A stretch of DNA of 64,000 nt from Planctomycetia bacterium (GCA_030527205.1 JAUNBG010000009.1:1-64000); one strand, 5' to 3'; counted from the first letter of the stretch, positions 10,709 to 19,438 are shown. Notes: a model not told the origin generated them from the sequence alone. Made by a program: numbers and translations.

Positions 10709-11074
10709 ATCAATTATTTATCAATATTATTAATTATTATTGTTCTTATTTATCATCATTCAATAAATTAAAACTCGCAGAAATTTCCGGAAAATATCCC
10801 GCCAATTTCGCAGGCAGAAAGGAAAACGGAAGACAACAACTCAAACCGTTTTCCCAGCGATCAGGAATTCCATTCAACAATCCATTCAACTAAGAATCGG
10901 ACAGTCTTTCTTTTTTTCAAGGATGTCCAAATCTAACAATCTTCAAGGAAGTTCTAAAAACCTGTTTTTGCAATAACCCCCATTCAGAAAACGTCGCAAA
11001 AACCCGTTCATGCGGACGAAACGTCGCGTTCTCTGCGGGTTTTTAGAGCTTCCTTGAACGAATTTTTCAAAACC
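10709..11074. other. dhaK-dhaL spacer holding repeat element copy 1
   Basis: Apart from the 117-bp inverted-repeat element at 10942-11058, I see nothing supported. The element starts 16 bp after the dhaK stop codon. Confidence 0.6.
10942..11058 (+). repeat. Dispersed inverted-repeat element, copy 1
   Basis: The ends are near-perfect inverted repeats of about 21 bp (left end with AGGAAGTTCTAAAAACC, right end its complement with one mismatch). The interior carries a GCGGACGAAACGTCGCG-type core. It has the same orientation as copies 2 and 3. It sits directly after the dhaK stop and could act as a 3' hairpin. Confidence 0.85.
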
Positions 11075-12079
11075 TTATCGAGTAACCCAATAAGGAGCGT
11101 TGCTTGGAGCATTGAGCAAAGCCTGAATTTCGTCGTCGATAATTCCAAGGAACATTTGAAAACCAGACGCTTCCTGAACGGTTAAAATTTCATCGCAACG
11201 GCTGAATCCAACGCTGATTCCCTGTTCTTTAAGAACATTATAAGCTTTACCAAAAATAATGAACATTTCCATTAACGTCGTCGCTCCGCTGCCATTAATA
11301 ATGAGAATGACGCGGTCACCCGATTGAGCTTTAATGGCAGCGATCAGCTTTTGAACCATAATTTCAGCAACAGAATCAGCGGACTGAAGAGGTTCAGGTC
11401 CGTTTCCGCCCCCTTCGCCATGCTGCCCCATTCCGATTTCCATTTCGTTATCGGCTAACGAACCTGTCTCTTGACCGGATTGCGGATGCGTCGCAACCTT
11501 AAGCGTAACGGCCAGAGTCGCCATTTTTTGGTTAAATTTCTCGCCGACAGCCAAAATTTCGTCGACTGATTTTCCCTGTTCAGCCGCAGCGCCAATAACT
11601 TTAATCAAAGGAACGCAACCGCCCAAACCGCGACGATCCTCAATCGGAGCATTGATTCCCGGCGCAATATCTTCAGCTGTTAAAATTTTATGAACATTGA
11701 TTCCTTCTTTCGCTGCCATCATACAGGCCATATTGGCATTCATGACATCGCCGGCATGATTCAAGACAACAAGAATAATGCCGGCATAATCTTTAAATAA
11801 ACGAAGAGCTTCAAGAACCTTTGGAGCGCCGGGCGCGGCAAAAATATCGCCAACAACAGAAGCGTCCAACATTCCGTCGCCAACAAAACCGCTTAACGCC
11901 GGTTCATGACCTGCTCCGCCCAACGTTATGATTGCAACTTTATCTTTCGTTTTCGGATTAGCGCGAAGAACGATTTTCTCCGAAATAACCTTAACTTGAT
12001 TCGGATAACAAAGAGCAAAGCCCTGAAGTAATTCTGGCGTTAATTGACTTGGGTCATTGATAAATTTTTTCATAACCAT
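11075..12079 (-). CDS. dhaK: Dihydroxyacetone kinase subunit K (substrate-binding)
   Basis: DhaK binds dihydroxyacetone as a hemiaminal on a His and receives phosphate from DhaL, giving DHAP. Family marks include GGAGHEPALSGFVGDGMLDASV, NHAGDVMN and the active-site loop EIGMGQHGEGG with the covalent His. The length of 334 residues is typical of stand-alone DhaK. ATG at 12079 is preceded by AAGGA; a second ATG lies two codons in. It is first in the dhaK-dhaL-lsrF series. All three steps converge on DHAP, which suggests one catabolic module for a small ketose or a branched sugar, an inference from context. Confidence 0.93.
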   Translation of the reverse strand: MVMKKFINDPSQLTPELLQGFALCYPNQVKVISEKIVLRANPKTKDKVAIITLGGAGHEPALSGFVGDGMLDASVVGDIFAAPGAPKVLEALRLFKDYAGIILVVLNHAGDVMNANMACMMAAKEGINVHKILTAEDIAPGINAPIEDRRGLGGCVPLIKVIGAAAEQGKSVDEILAVGEKFNQKMATLAVTLKVATHPQSGQETGSLADNEMEIGMGQHGEGGGNGPEPLQSADSVAEIMVQKLIAAIKAQSGDRVILIINGSGATTLMEMFIIFGKAYNVLKEQGISVGFSRCDEILTVQEASGFQMFLGIIDDEIQALLNAPSNAPYWVTR

Positions 12080-12776
12080 AATTTCGTCCTTTTAATTTTA
12101 TGAAGTCTGCGTTTATCTCAAAAGAGAAAATATTTCATTAAATTCATCATATCAGATTTTTATTCGAAAGAAACCCCTTTGAATAATTCTCTCGCAAAAA
12201 TATTCTTTAATATAATGAGGTTCAAGCCTATGAAAAACTCTGATCCTGCGTTCGTCAACCCGCAAGCGGTCAACGGATTTTTAAAGACGACCCCCCAGGC
12301 CATTTCGTTCAAGATAAACAAACCATTTCTTTTAAAAAACAATTTGAATCAATGACGACTTTGAATTTTTTATTTTTTAAAAAGAAATAATAACATTTTT
12401 CATAGCGAATCAGAGAAAAATAATGAACCAAAGGAATCCCTTGGGCAACCCTTTTCAAATTTGACTTCTTTGTTAAAATATATCAAAATTCTGATTATAA
12501 TGTAATTGTTATATAAATTGATAACTGGTTTTTTGAATTAATTACAGAAACGAACTCATTTCTTTGAGTTGACTATTTTGAATTCATTTTCTCGAAATTG
12601 TTTTCTAAAATAAATATTGAAATTCGTTTCTTATTATACTGATTTTTCAGGACATTTTGACTCCGTTGTTTTGTCCGCGTCCATTCAAAAAATGAACGAG
12701 AACAACTCAAACCTGTATAAAATGAGTATTTTTTTCCGACAAATTCATCAACCCCAAAATAAGGGAGAGCAGTCGA
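12080..12776. other. Divergent promoter region between dhaK and the IscU-like gene
   Basis: About 700 bp between divergent genes. It holds one degenerate intergenic repeat (12241-12312) and a very AT-rich stretch. A TATAAT lies near 12494-12499 with only a weak -35 (TTAAAA) 17 bp before it. No gene is seen. Confidence 0.5.
12241..12312. repeat. Degenerate dispersed intergenic repeat (family 2)
   Basis: Shares the pattern CGCAAGC...CAACGGATTTTTAAAGACGA with other intergenic copies, for example at 26505 and 61169. Strongly diverged. Confidence 0.4.
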
Positions 12777-13469
12777 ATGCAGTTTTCTCATGAAGTGCAA
12801 CAGATGACCTGTGTTGCAAAAGGTCCGAATCATGGTCCCGCTCCGATTCCGGAGGAAGGTCGCTGGGTTCCTGTTACACAAATCTCTGATATTTCCGGTT
12901 TTACTCATGGAATCGGTTGGTGTGCCCCTCAACAGGGAACCTGTAAATTGTCTTTAAACGTTAAAAATGGAATTATTGAAGAAGCTCTCGTTGAAACGCT
13001 TGGTTGTTCCGGAATGACGCATTCCGCCGCAATGGCTTCAGAAATTCTTCCCGGAAAAACGCTTTTGGAAGCTCTCAATACGGATTTGGTTTGCGATGCC
13101 ATCAATACAGCAATGCGCGAACTCTTCCTTCAAATCGTTTATGGTCGAACTCAGTCCGCTTTCTCTGAAGATGGACTTCCGGTCGGGTCGGGACTCGAAG
13201 ACCTTGGGAAAGGTCTCCGTTCTCAAATCGGAACGATGTATAGCACAAAAGCCAAAGGGGTTCGTTATCTCGAAATGGCCGAAGGATATGTTTTGGAAAT
13301 CGGTCTCGATGCTGACAATGAGGTTGTTGGTTATAAATTTGTCAATCTTGGCAAAATGATGGACGCGATTAAAAAGGGAACCGATCCGAAAGAAGCGTTC
13401 GAGAAAAATATTGGAACTTATGGTCAATTTGCCGAAGCCGTTAAAACAATTGATCCGCGTAAAGAATAA
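12777..13469 (+). CDS. IscU/NifU-like scaffold protein paired with GGGtGRT protein
   Basis: The 230-residue protein has an IscU/NifU_N-like core: the strand KLSLNVKNGIIEEALVETL, the loop GCSGMTHSAAMASEILPGKT resembling the second Cys loop of IscU, and a C-terminal strand region. Cysteines are at about residues 12, 49, 56, 77 and 106; the third scaffold Cys at the usual C-terminal place is absent, so the cluster ligands may differ from IscU. GGGAG lies upstream of the ATG. The next gene encodes a GGGtGRT protein, and I recall these two as a conserved pair in anaerobes annotated only as 'iron-sulfur cluster assembly scaffold protein' and 'GGGtGRT protein'. A role in building or loading a metal cluster is inference. 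Confidence 0.8.
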   Translation: MQFSHEVQQMTCVAKGPNHGPAPIPEEGRWVPVTQISDISGFTHGIGWCAPQQGTCKLSLNVKNGIIEEALVETLGCSGMTHSAAMASEILPGKTLLEALNTDLVCDAINTAMRELFLQIVYGRTQSAFSEDGLPVGSGLEDLGKGLRSQIGTMYSTKAKGVRYLEMAEGYVLEIGLDADNEVVGYKFVNLGKMMDAIKKGTDPKEAFEKNIGTYGQFAEAVKTIDPRKE

Positions 13470-13558
13470 TGTATTGAACCGTCAGTAACAAAACGTAAAT
13501 CATTTTATGGTTTATTAATTTGTTTTGTCAAACTTTTTCAATTATTGAAACGGTTCTC

Positions 13559-13581
13559 TTTGGTCGGGACCAAATTATAAT
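13559..13581 (+). promoter_or_regulatory. Perfect 7-bp dyad abutting a TATAAT box upstream of the GGGtGRT gene
   Basis: TTTGGTC-GG-GACCAAA (13559-13574) is followed at once by TATAAT (13576-13581). There is no good -35 box, and the dyad fills the spacer region, so it could be an operator or activator site. It lies about 135 bp before the start codon. It could also simply form an RNA hairpin. Confidence 0.4.
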
Positions 13582-13714
13582 GGTTTTTGATTTTTCGTCG
13601 TCATTGTCATCCTAACAGGCAAAAGGTCTTCAGAGGACAAAAATATCGAAAACAATCAAAGATTTCCCGAAAAATAAAAACAATAACAAAAAGACAATAT
13701 TTGAGGAAATAATC

Positions 13715-14713
13715 ATGGTTCAATTTGAAAGTTATGAAAGAAGGATCGGCAAAATCGAACCTGTCTTGAAGCAATATGGTTTTGCGGATTTGGAAGAAGT
13801 TCGCGACTTTTGTTTATCCAAAGGGGTCGATGTCGCCTCGATCGTTCGATCCATTCAGCCGATTGCGTTTGAAAATGCCGTTTGGGCTTATACTCTCGGG
13901 ACGGGAATCGCCTTCAAAAAGGGTTGTCTTAAAGCAGCCGACGCCGCGGAAGCGATTGGCGAAGGTCTTCAAGCGTTCTGCATACCGGGTTCCGTTGCGG
14001 ATCAGCGTCAAGTCGGACTTGGACACGGAAATCTTGCCGCAATGCTTCTTCGAGAAGAAACCAAATGTTTCTGCTTTCTTGCAGGTCATGAATCGTTTGC
14101 TGCGGCCGAAGGCGCAATCGGAATAGCAAGAACAGCGAATAAAGTTCGCAAACAACCTTTGAAAGTTATTTTGAACGGGCTCGGCAAAGATGCGGCAATG
14201 ATCATCAGTCGAATCAATGGCTTTACTTATGTTCAAACGAAATATGAATATTTGACCGGAAAGTTGAATATTGTTCAGGAAAAATCATATTCAACAGGCG
14301 AACGAGCCAAAGTTCGTTGTTTTGGTTGCGATGACGTTTCGGAAGGGGTTGCAATTATGCGATTCGAAGACGTCGATGTTTCAATAACAGGGAATTCAAC
14401 CAATCCGACGCGATTTCAGCATCCCGTTGCAGGGACTTATAAAAAATGGTCGGTTGATAATGGCAAAAAATATTTTTCAGTTGCTTCTGGCGGCGGAACA
14501 GGTCGAACGCTTCATCCCGACAATATGGCGGCCGGCCCAGCTTCTTACGGAATGACCGATACAATGGGACGAATGCATTCAGATGCTCAATTTGCTGGTT
14601 CTTCGTCGGTTCCTGCCCATGTCGAAATGATGGGACTGATCGGAATGGGCAATAATCCAATGGTCGGCGCATCCGTTGCTGTTGCTGTTGCTGTTGAAGA
14701 AGCGAGCAAATAA
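13715..14713 (+). CDS. GGGtGRT protein
   Basis: This 332-residue protein carries the motif that names the family, SVASGGGTGRT (GGGTGRT at about residues 259-265), followed by LHPDNMAAGPASYGMTD. Other possible ligand groups are CFGC near 202-205 and CFC near 118-120. The glycine-rich loops and VILNGLGKDAAMI suggest a nucleotide- or cofactor-binding fold. The biochemical function of the family is, to my knowledge, unknown. AGGAAA precedes the ATG. It follows the IscU-like gene by 245 bp with its own candidate promoter, and an intrinsic terminator closes the unit at 14806-14838. Confidence 0.88.
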   Translation: MVQFESYERRIGKIEPVLKQYGFADLEEVRDFCLSKGVDVASIVRSIQPIAFENAVWAYTLGTGIAFKKGCLKAADAAEAIGEGLQAFCIPGSVADQRQVGLGHGNLAAMLLREETKCFCFLAGHESFAAAEGAIGIARTANKVRKQPLKVILNGLGKDAAMIISRINGFTYVQTKYEYLTGKLNIVQEKSYSTGERAKVRCFGCDDVSEGVAIMRFEDVDVSITGNSTNPTRFQHPVAGTYKKWSVDNGKKYFSVASGGGTGRTLHPDNMAAGPASYGMTDTMGRMHSDAQFAGSSSVPAHVEMMGLIGMGNNPMVGASVAVAVAVEEASK

Positions 14714-14805
14714 TCATCGAAGACGGTTATACAACCGACGCTTAGGTTTTTCCGCTTTGCCGCATTTCGGAAAAACTCAAGGAAAACGTCATAAATATCA
14801 ACTTT

Positions 14806-14838
14806 AAACCTCAGAGTTTTTTGATCTGGGGTTTTTTT
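14806..14838 (+). terminator. Intrinsic terminator after the GGGtGRT gene
   Basis: AAACCTCAGA pairs with TCTGGGGTTT and is followed by a T-run. A second hairpin just upstream (GTTTTTCCG/CGGAAAAAC, about 14747-14776) may strengthen it. Confidence 0.75.
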
Positions 14839-14917
14839 ATCAATAACTCTTTTTGAATTATTATCAGAAAATATTTGATCAATTTGCCAGAAACGAACGT
14901 TCTATAAAAGGAAGACG

Positions 14918-15355
14918 ATGCGAGTTTTTATTGCAGGAATAATGCAAGGGTCACGAAAAGAGAAATCGCTTCATTCTCAAAATTATCGTCAGGAAATAAG
15001 CGAAATATTTCTAAAAGCGTTTCCCGAAGCGGAAATATATGATCCCTATGCGAAAAATCAAAATTCATTGAATTATGGCGATGAAACCGGCAAAGAGACT
15101 TTTTTGCGTCATAATAAAATGTGTTCGACCGGAATTGATGTTCTGATTGCTTATGTTCCAGAAGCGTCAATGGGGACAGCAATTGAAATTTGGGAAGCCT
15201 GGAAAAATGGAGCAACGATTCTGACAATTAGTCCTTTGACGAAAAATTGGGTTGTTCGTTATTTAAGTGAGGCGATTTATCCAGATATCGAAACGTTTGC
15301 CGATTCACTGAAAGATTGGAAAATTGATGGCGACAAATTGGTCAAAAGAATCTGA
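14918..15355 (+). CDS. Nucleoside 2-deoxyribosyltransferase-like protein
   Basis: The 145-residue protein resembles the nucleoside 2-deoxyribosyltransferase superfamily, which cleaves or transfers N-glycosidic bonds of deoxynucleosides. It starts with the strand MRVFIAGIMQGS. The core DVLIAYVPEASMGTAIEIWEAW has the Asp and the Glu that serve substrate binding and nucleophilic attack in the family. A C-terminal region of about 30 residues (YPDIETFADSLKDWKIDG) follows. A good AAGGAAG site precedes the ATG. Its 3' end overlaps the start of the ThiF-like gene, so the two are probably translationally coupled. The exact substrate cannot be told; some relatives are only nucleotide-binding proteins. 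Confidence 0.7.
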   Translation: MRVFIAGIMQGSRKEKSLHSQNYRQEISEIFLKAFPEAEIYDPYAKNQNSLNYGDETGKETFLRHNKMCSTGIDVLIAYVPEASMGTAIEIWEAWKNGATILTISPLTKNWVVRYLSEAIYPDIETFADSLKDWKIDGDKLVKRI

Positions 15356-16295
15356 AGAACTGACTTTTGAAGCGAAGTCCCGTTATCATCGCCAGATCAT
15401 GATTGAATCAATCGGCGAAAAGGGACAAATGAGATTGCTTCGGTCAAGCGTTTTTATATGCGGTTGCGGCGCGTTGGGCGGAGCGGTTGCCGAAATGCTT
15501 GTTCGAGCTGGAATCGGAGCAGTTCGAATTATTGATTCAGATTATGTTCAGTTAAGTAACCTTCATCGTCAGACTCTTTTTACTGAAAACGATGCCCGAC
15601 TCAAGCGATTAAAAGTTCAGGCAGGCCAGGATTCATTGGCGGCGGCAAACTCAACCGTTTTGATTGAGGGAATCGTTGATCGCTTTTCTTCGGCAAACGC
15701 GGAAAAAATGATTCTCAATCCTTTTGACGCCGATAAAAAAGTCGATGTTTTGATTGACGGAACCGATAACTTTTCGACGCGGTTTCTTTTAAATCAAATT
15801 GCCGTTCAATATAATATTCCGTTTATCAGCGCAGGCGTTTGCGGAACAACCGGGCAATTTCTGACGATTTTTCCCGGTCAAACTCCTTGTTTGGCCTGTC
15901 TGATTGGAAACGACGAAAAGGATCAATATAATAAATCCAGTCAAAATGGCCAATTTGTCGAAACCGGGAACGATTTATCCGGTTCATTCCAGAATCCCGT
16001 TTCTCAATCCGATTTTGTCAATGATAATGATATCGATTCGTTATCCAATCTCTTTCCGATTCTGCCGCCAATCGTTCAATTAATGGCGGCATTGGAAGCT
16101 TCTGCGGCAATTAAAATCTTGTCGGGAAATCGAGAAGCAGTTTCGAAAAAACTGATCTCGATTGATCTTTGGAAGAATCAATGCCGATCTCTTGATCTTG
16201 CGTCACTGGTTCAAAAAGAGGATTGTCCTGTTTGTCATCGAAAAATGGACGAAAGAATGTCGCAACAGAATGTTGATTCTGAAGCGAATTCTTGA
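15324..16295 (+). CDS. ThiF/MoeB/HesA-family adenylyltransferase (E1-like)
   Basis: E1-like enzymes adenylate the C-terminus of a ubiquitin-like sulfur carrier (ThiS, MoaD) or another substrate. The 323-residue chain begins with RYHRQIMIESIGEKGQ, then a Rossmann loop GCGALGG (about 47-53), Asp at DSDYVQLSNLHRQ and the DGTDNFSTRF segment. Two Cys pairs, CLAC and CPVC, probably bind zinc. A stretch between the zinc pairs is Ser/Asn-rich and looks like an insertion. The start overlaps the previous gene by 32 bp (ATG at 15324 or 15327). No thiS, thiG, moaD or moaE is nearby, so the carrier protein is unknown. C-terminal rhodanese is absent. Confidence 0.88.
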   Translation: MMATNWSKESEELTFEAKSRYHRQIMIESIGEKGQMRLLRSSVFICGCGALGGAVAEMLVRAGIGAVRIIDSDYVQLSNLHRQTLFTENDARLKRLKVQAGQDSLAAANSTVLIEGIVDRFSSANAEKMILNPFDADKKVDVLIDGTDNFSTRFLLNQIAVQYNIPFISAGVCGTTGQFLTIFPGQTPCLACLIGNDEKDQYNKSSQNGQFVETGNDLSGSFQNPVSQSDFVNDNDIDSLSNLFPILPPIVQLMAALEASAAIKILSGNREAVSKKLISIDLWKNQCRSLDLASLVQKEDCPVCHRKMDERMSQQNVDSEANS

Positions 16296-16545
16296 AAGCA
16301 AAATTGTCTCGAAAAAAGAGAAGTAAATCAATATTTTCGAGTTGGATTAATAAAAAGGTCATTTTGTCGAGACTGCCCATTTGTTAAAAATTGCCAAATG
16401 CTCAAGCAGCTAACTTTTTGTATTATTGTCCTGTATAATCGTCAAAAATCGGATTATTGAAAAGAAAGCGACAAAATGACTCAATTCGGGATCAATAAAT
16501 GAAACCCGGCCAAAAATCTCATTGAAAAGAATCGAACTTTTTCGA

Positions 16546-17727
16546 CTATTTTTGATAATCGTCAAAGAAATTCATAGCAGCCTTTCGCCAAGATTCGATT
16601 GATTCTTCCTGTTTAACAACTCCGGCAACCTGAACCATATAAAGAGCGACAAAATGATTTTTGTAAATCGTTGCGTTGGTTCCCCAAGCGCCGCCATGCC
16701 CAAACCAGTTATCGCCGCAAGCCAAACCAAAACCATAATGAACGTCAGATTTGTCGCCTGTCTGTTTCGAGGAAATTAGTTTGACCGACTCTTCGGAAAG
16801 AATGCGTTTTCCATTGAATTCTCCGCCGCCCGCCAACATTTGATAAAATTTTATCAGATCAATCGGCGTCGAAAAAAGTCCGCCGCCGCATTCCGCATAA
16901 CGATTCGGATGATCAAATGGCTCGGTCATATAAGAAACATCGGAGAGCCAAATGAGTCCGTCCTGTTGTTCGTTTGATCGATAGCCCTTCGCCAGGCGGG
17001 CAATTTGATCCTCGTTGGGAAAAAAGGTTGTTTCCGTCATTTCCAATGGTTCAAAAACTCGCTGTTGAAGAAAGTCTTCAAACGGCATTCCGCTGACGCG
17101 TTCGACAACAGCGGCCGCAACGTCAATACCAATATTGGAATATTGATATTTCGTTCCCGGTTCATGATCAAGCCCTGTCATTTTAAGCGTTGCCAAAAAT
17201 TTGTCTGTCGGCAATGAATCAATGCCAAATTGATCCTGAAACGACGTTATGAACGGCCAGCCGGCAGTATGGCTCAAATTTTGGCGAAGCGTCATTGGAT
17301 TTTGTAACTTTTTTTGTAATCTTGTCTGATTGTCCTGATAAACGGTTACATTAAGATCGGAAAGCTCAGGAAGATAGGTTGAAATCGGCGCGTCCAGATC
17401 AAGTTTTCCCTCTTCGACCAGAATCATGACGCAAACGCCGCCAAAAGCTTTCGACATTGAAGCAATCCAAAAAAAGGAATTCTCGTCAATCGGTTTTTGA
17501 TTTTCAATATCGGAATAACCAACGGAGTCAATGCTGAGAATCTCATTTGGCGTTGCTAAAATCGAAACGACGCCTGGCATTTGATGAGATTCAATATAAG
17601 GAGATAACGCCGCAATAATCGACGGTTCTTCTGCGGAGAGAACATTGACGAATGATATTGTTATTGAAATCGTCAAAAACAATATCGCTCCAAAAAAACG
17701 GAATTGCTTAATTGATTTGTGATTCAT
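16546..17727 (-). CDS. Secreted class C beta-lactamase-like serine hydrolase
   Basis: A 393-residue protein of the beta-lactamase/penicillin-binding/esterase EstB superfamily. A hydrophobic signal segment covers about residues 10-30 (ILFLTISITISFVNVLSA). The catalytic SxxK motif is SMSK, the second motif is YSN in KYQYSNIGID, and the third is HGG in FGHGGAWGT. Many planctomycetes have such paralogues; they are often esterases or peptidases rather than true beta-lactamases, so resistance should not be assumed. No neighbour suggests a specific substrate. It is convergent with the ThiF-like gene 250 bp away and has no clear Shine-Dalgarno site. Confidence 0.85.
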   Translation of the reverse strand: MNHKSIKQFRFFGAILFLTISITISFVNVLSAEEPSIIAALSPYIESHQMPGVVSILATPNEILSIDSVGYSDIENQKPIDENSFFWIASMSKAFGGVCVMILVEEGKLDLDAPISTYLPELSDLNVTVYQDNQTRLQKKLQNPMTLRQNLSHTAGWPFITSFQDQFGIDSLPTDKFLATLKMTGLDHEPGTKYQYSNIGIDVAAAVVERVSGMPFEDFLQQRVFEPLEMTETTFFPNEDQIARLAKGYRSNEQQDGLIWLSDVSYMTEPFDHPNRYAECGGGLFSTPIDLIKFYQMLAGGGEFNGKRILSEESVKLISSKQTGDKSDVHYGFGLACGDNWFGHGGAWGTNATIYKNHFVALYMVQVAGVVKQEESIESWRKAAMNFFDDYQK

Positions 17728-17830
17728 ATTTCTGTTTTGATGTTATTTATTTAAAAGTTGAATATTGATTTATGAATTCAATAGAACAATAATTGTTGCT
17801 TTATAAAAAACTCTTGACAATCGGGAATTT

Positions 17831-17897
17831 TTGGACGCAAGCCCGCCAACAAAGAACGAAATATTGAAAGCGAAGCTTGTTGTCCAGACCGGCTTTG
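17831..17897. repeat. Degenerate dispersed intergenic repeat (family 2)
   Basis: Contains CGCAAGCCCGCCAACAAAGA and GCGAAGCTTGTTGTC, matching the pattern at 61169-61240 (CGCAAGCCCGGCAACGACGA, GCTAAGCTTGTTGTC). Confidence 0.45.
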
Positions 17898-17941
17898 ATC
17901 TAAAAGATCAAGCCAGGGAAATGATTGTCAAAGCGTTGAAA

Positions 17942-19438
17942 TTAAGGGGTTGGAGTTTCAGGAGCAGGAACAGGGGCATCGTTTTTTGAACCTTCAGGTC
18001 GTCCTCTTCGATTCATTCGCTGAGCCATTTCGACAATCGGAGCCATATCAATCGCGGAAAGCGTTCCAGGAGGATCGACTTGAGAATTTAAAAGGCCAGG
18101 GAAAGGCCAATCGAAATTGACAATAATCATTTTTCCGTTCGAAATGACGCATTCGCAAGGTTGATCCAAAAGACCGTCATTGCCATCAGTATCGTCGTTT
18201 TTCCAAATAACGCGCGGTCGGGCTTTTTCGCCTTTCGGAACGGTTCGGAATGCCCAAATAGCATTATTTTGCGAGTCATTAATAAATATTTGTTGCGTTT
18301 CTTGATCAAAAAACATTCCGTCGCAGCATTGCAATTTCAAATCGCCAAAGGGGCCTCGCGGAAATCGTCGCGGCGGATTATTCGGCGCTCCAGATTGTCC
18401 TTCCGGCGAAGGCTGATTTGAATCAGAATTGGGAGCAGCTCCGCCTTGAGGTCCAGGCATTGGTTCTTCCAAAGCGGTTGGATCATAAATATTAATAACG
18501 TTTTCTCGTTGATAGGTTCCGTCTTCATTCGGATAAACGGCAAAAAGAGCGCCGTTTCCAAAATGTCCAAAATAAATGACGCCGCTGGTTGAGTCAATTG
18601 CCATTCCGTCGGCGCCTGTATTATCGCCGCGTCCAATCTTTTTGACTTTTTCAAAAGCGAGACAATGCGGATCATCCGCCGCCGCATTGACTTTAATGGC
18701 TGGCGTTTCTCCGATTCCCGCTTTCAAAACGTCTTCGCCTTCAAACATAAAAAGAGCGCCTGAACCAATAAATTCTTCGCTGTTTGGGTCTTCTGTATCC
18801 AAACAAGAATCAGTATAAAACAGACGGTTATTGCTCCACTGAACCGCATTGGCCAGCTTGATTCCATCGATGACCGTTTGAACTTCGCCTGTCGGTTTGC
18901 CGTCTTTCATGACAACGCGAAGAATACGAGATTTTGCGTCTGTATTTTTCTGAAAGCCATTATTATGAAAATATTGATTATCGCAAACATATAAATTGCC
19001 GTCCGGTCCGAAATCAATTCCCATTGGACCGCATTGACCGGTTGATTCGAGAACGGGATATTGTAAAAGCTCTTCAAATGTCCCGTCTTGATTAATCTGA
19101 AGAAGATAACCGCCTTGATGAGAATCGGGTTTAATATAGTTTTCGTCCATTCGACCAAAGTTCGGAACGTTTAAATACATAACGCCCGTTTCGGCATTAA
19201 CGGTCATTCCGTCCGGAGTATAATAGAGGTCTCCCAAATTGGCAAAAAGAGTCGGTTTGAACCGGTTCATAAATTCTTCCGGATCGAATCGCGGACGCCC
19301 GCCAGCAGGTTCGCCTGGACTGCTCGAAGCAACTCCTGCTTGCGGCGCTGAATCCTTTTCCTGTTCTTTCGGCTTGCAACCGATCAATAAGGACAAGGAA
19401 CAAATCGTAAACAACCAAAAAAGCAATTGTTTTGGCAT
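17942..19438 (-). CDS. Lipoprotein with NHL/SMP-30-like beta-propeller
   Basis: I place the start at the ATG at 19438 because AAGGAAA lies just upstream and a lipoprotein signal follows (LLFWLFTICSLSLLIGC, lipobox LIGC). The mature 470-residue protein begins with a Pro/Ser-rich linker, then shows repeated blade-like segments such as GIDFGPDGNLYVCDNQ, GMAIDSTSGVIYFGHFG and FFDQETQQIFINDSQNNAIWAF, as in SMP-30/gluconolactonase and NHL propellers. A low-complexity Pro/Asn/Gly insert sits before the last blades. A sugar-lactone hydrolase or a binding role is possible, but no catalytic residues can be assigned. A longer frame begins at 19564 but has no signal peptide. Confidence 0.7.
   Translation of the reverse strand: MPKQLLFWLFTICSLSLLIGCKPKEQEKDSAPQAGVASSSPGEPAGGRPRFDPEEFMNRFKPTLFANLGDLYYTPDGMTVNAETGVMYLNVPNFGRMDENYIKPDSHQGGYLLQINQDGTFEELLQYPVLESTGQCGPMGIDFGPDGNLYVCDNQYFHNNGFQKNTDAKSRILRVVMKDGKPTGEVQTVIDGIKLANAVQWSNNRLFYTDSCLDTEDPNSEEFIGSGALFMFEGEDVLKAGIGETPAIKVNAAADDPHCLAFEKVKKIGRGDNTGADGMAIDSTSGVIYFGHFGNGALFAVYPNEDGTYQRENVINIYDPTALEEPMPGPQGGAAPNSDSNQPSPEGQSGAPNNPPRRFPRGPFGDLKLQCCDGMFFDQETQQIFINDSQNNAIWAFRTVPKGEKARPRVIWKNDDTDGNDGLLDQPCECVISNGKMIIVNFDWPFPGLLNSQVDPPGTLSAIDMAPIVEMAQRMNRRGRPEGSKNDAPVPAPETPTP

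Noticed and set aside
16546-17727. Antibiotic resistance beta-lactamase
   Set aside because: The SxxK/YxN/HxG motifs fit the wider serine hydrolase superfamily; nothing points to beta-lactam hydrolysis.
17831-17914. Palindrome near 17891-17914 as terminator of the lipoprotein gene
   Set aside because: The stem is short and there is no U-run in the transcript direction; it lies within the degenerate repeat area.
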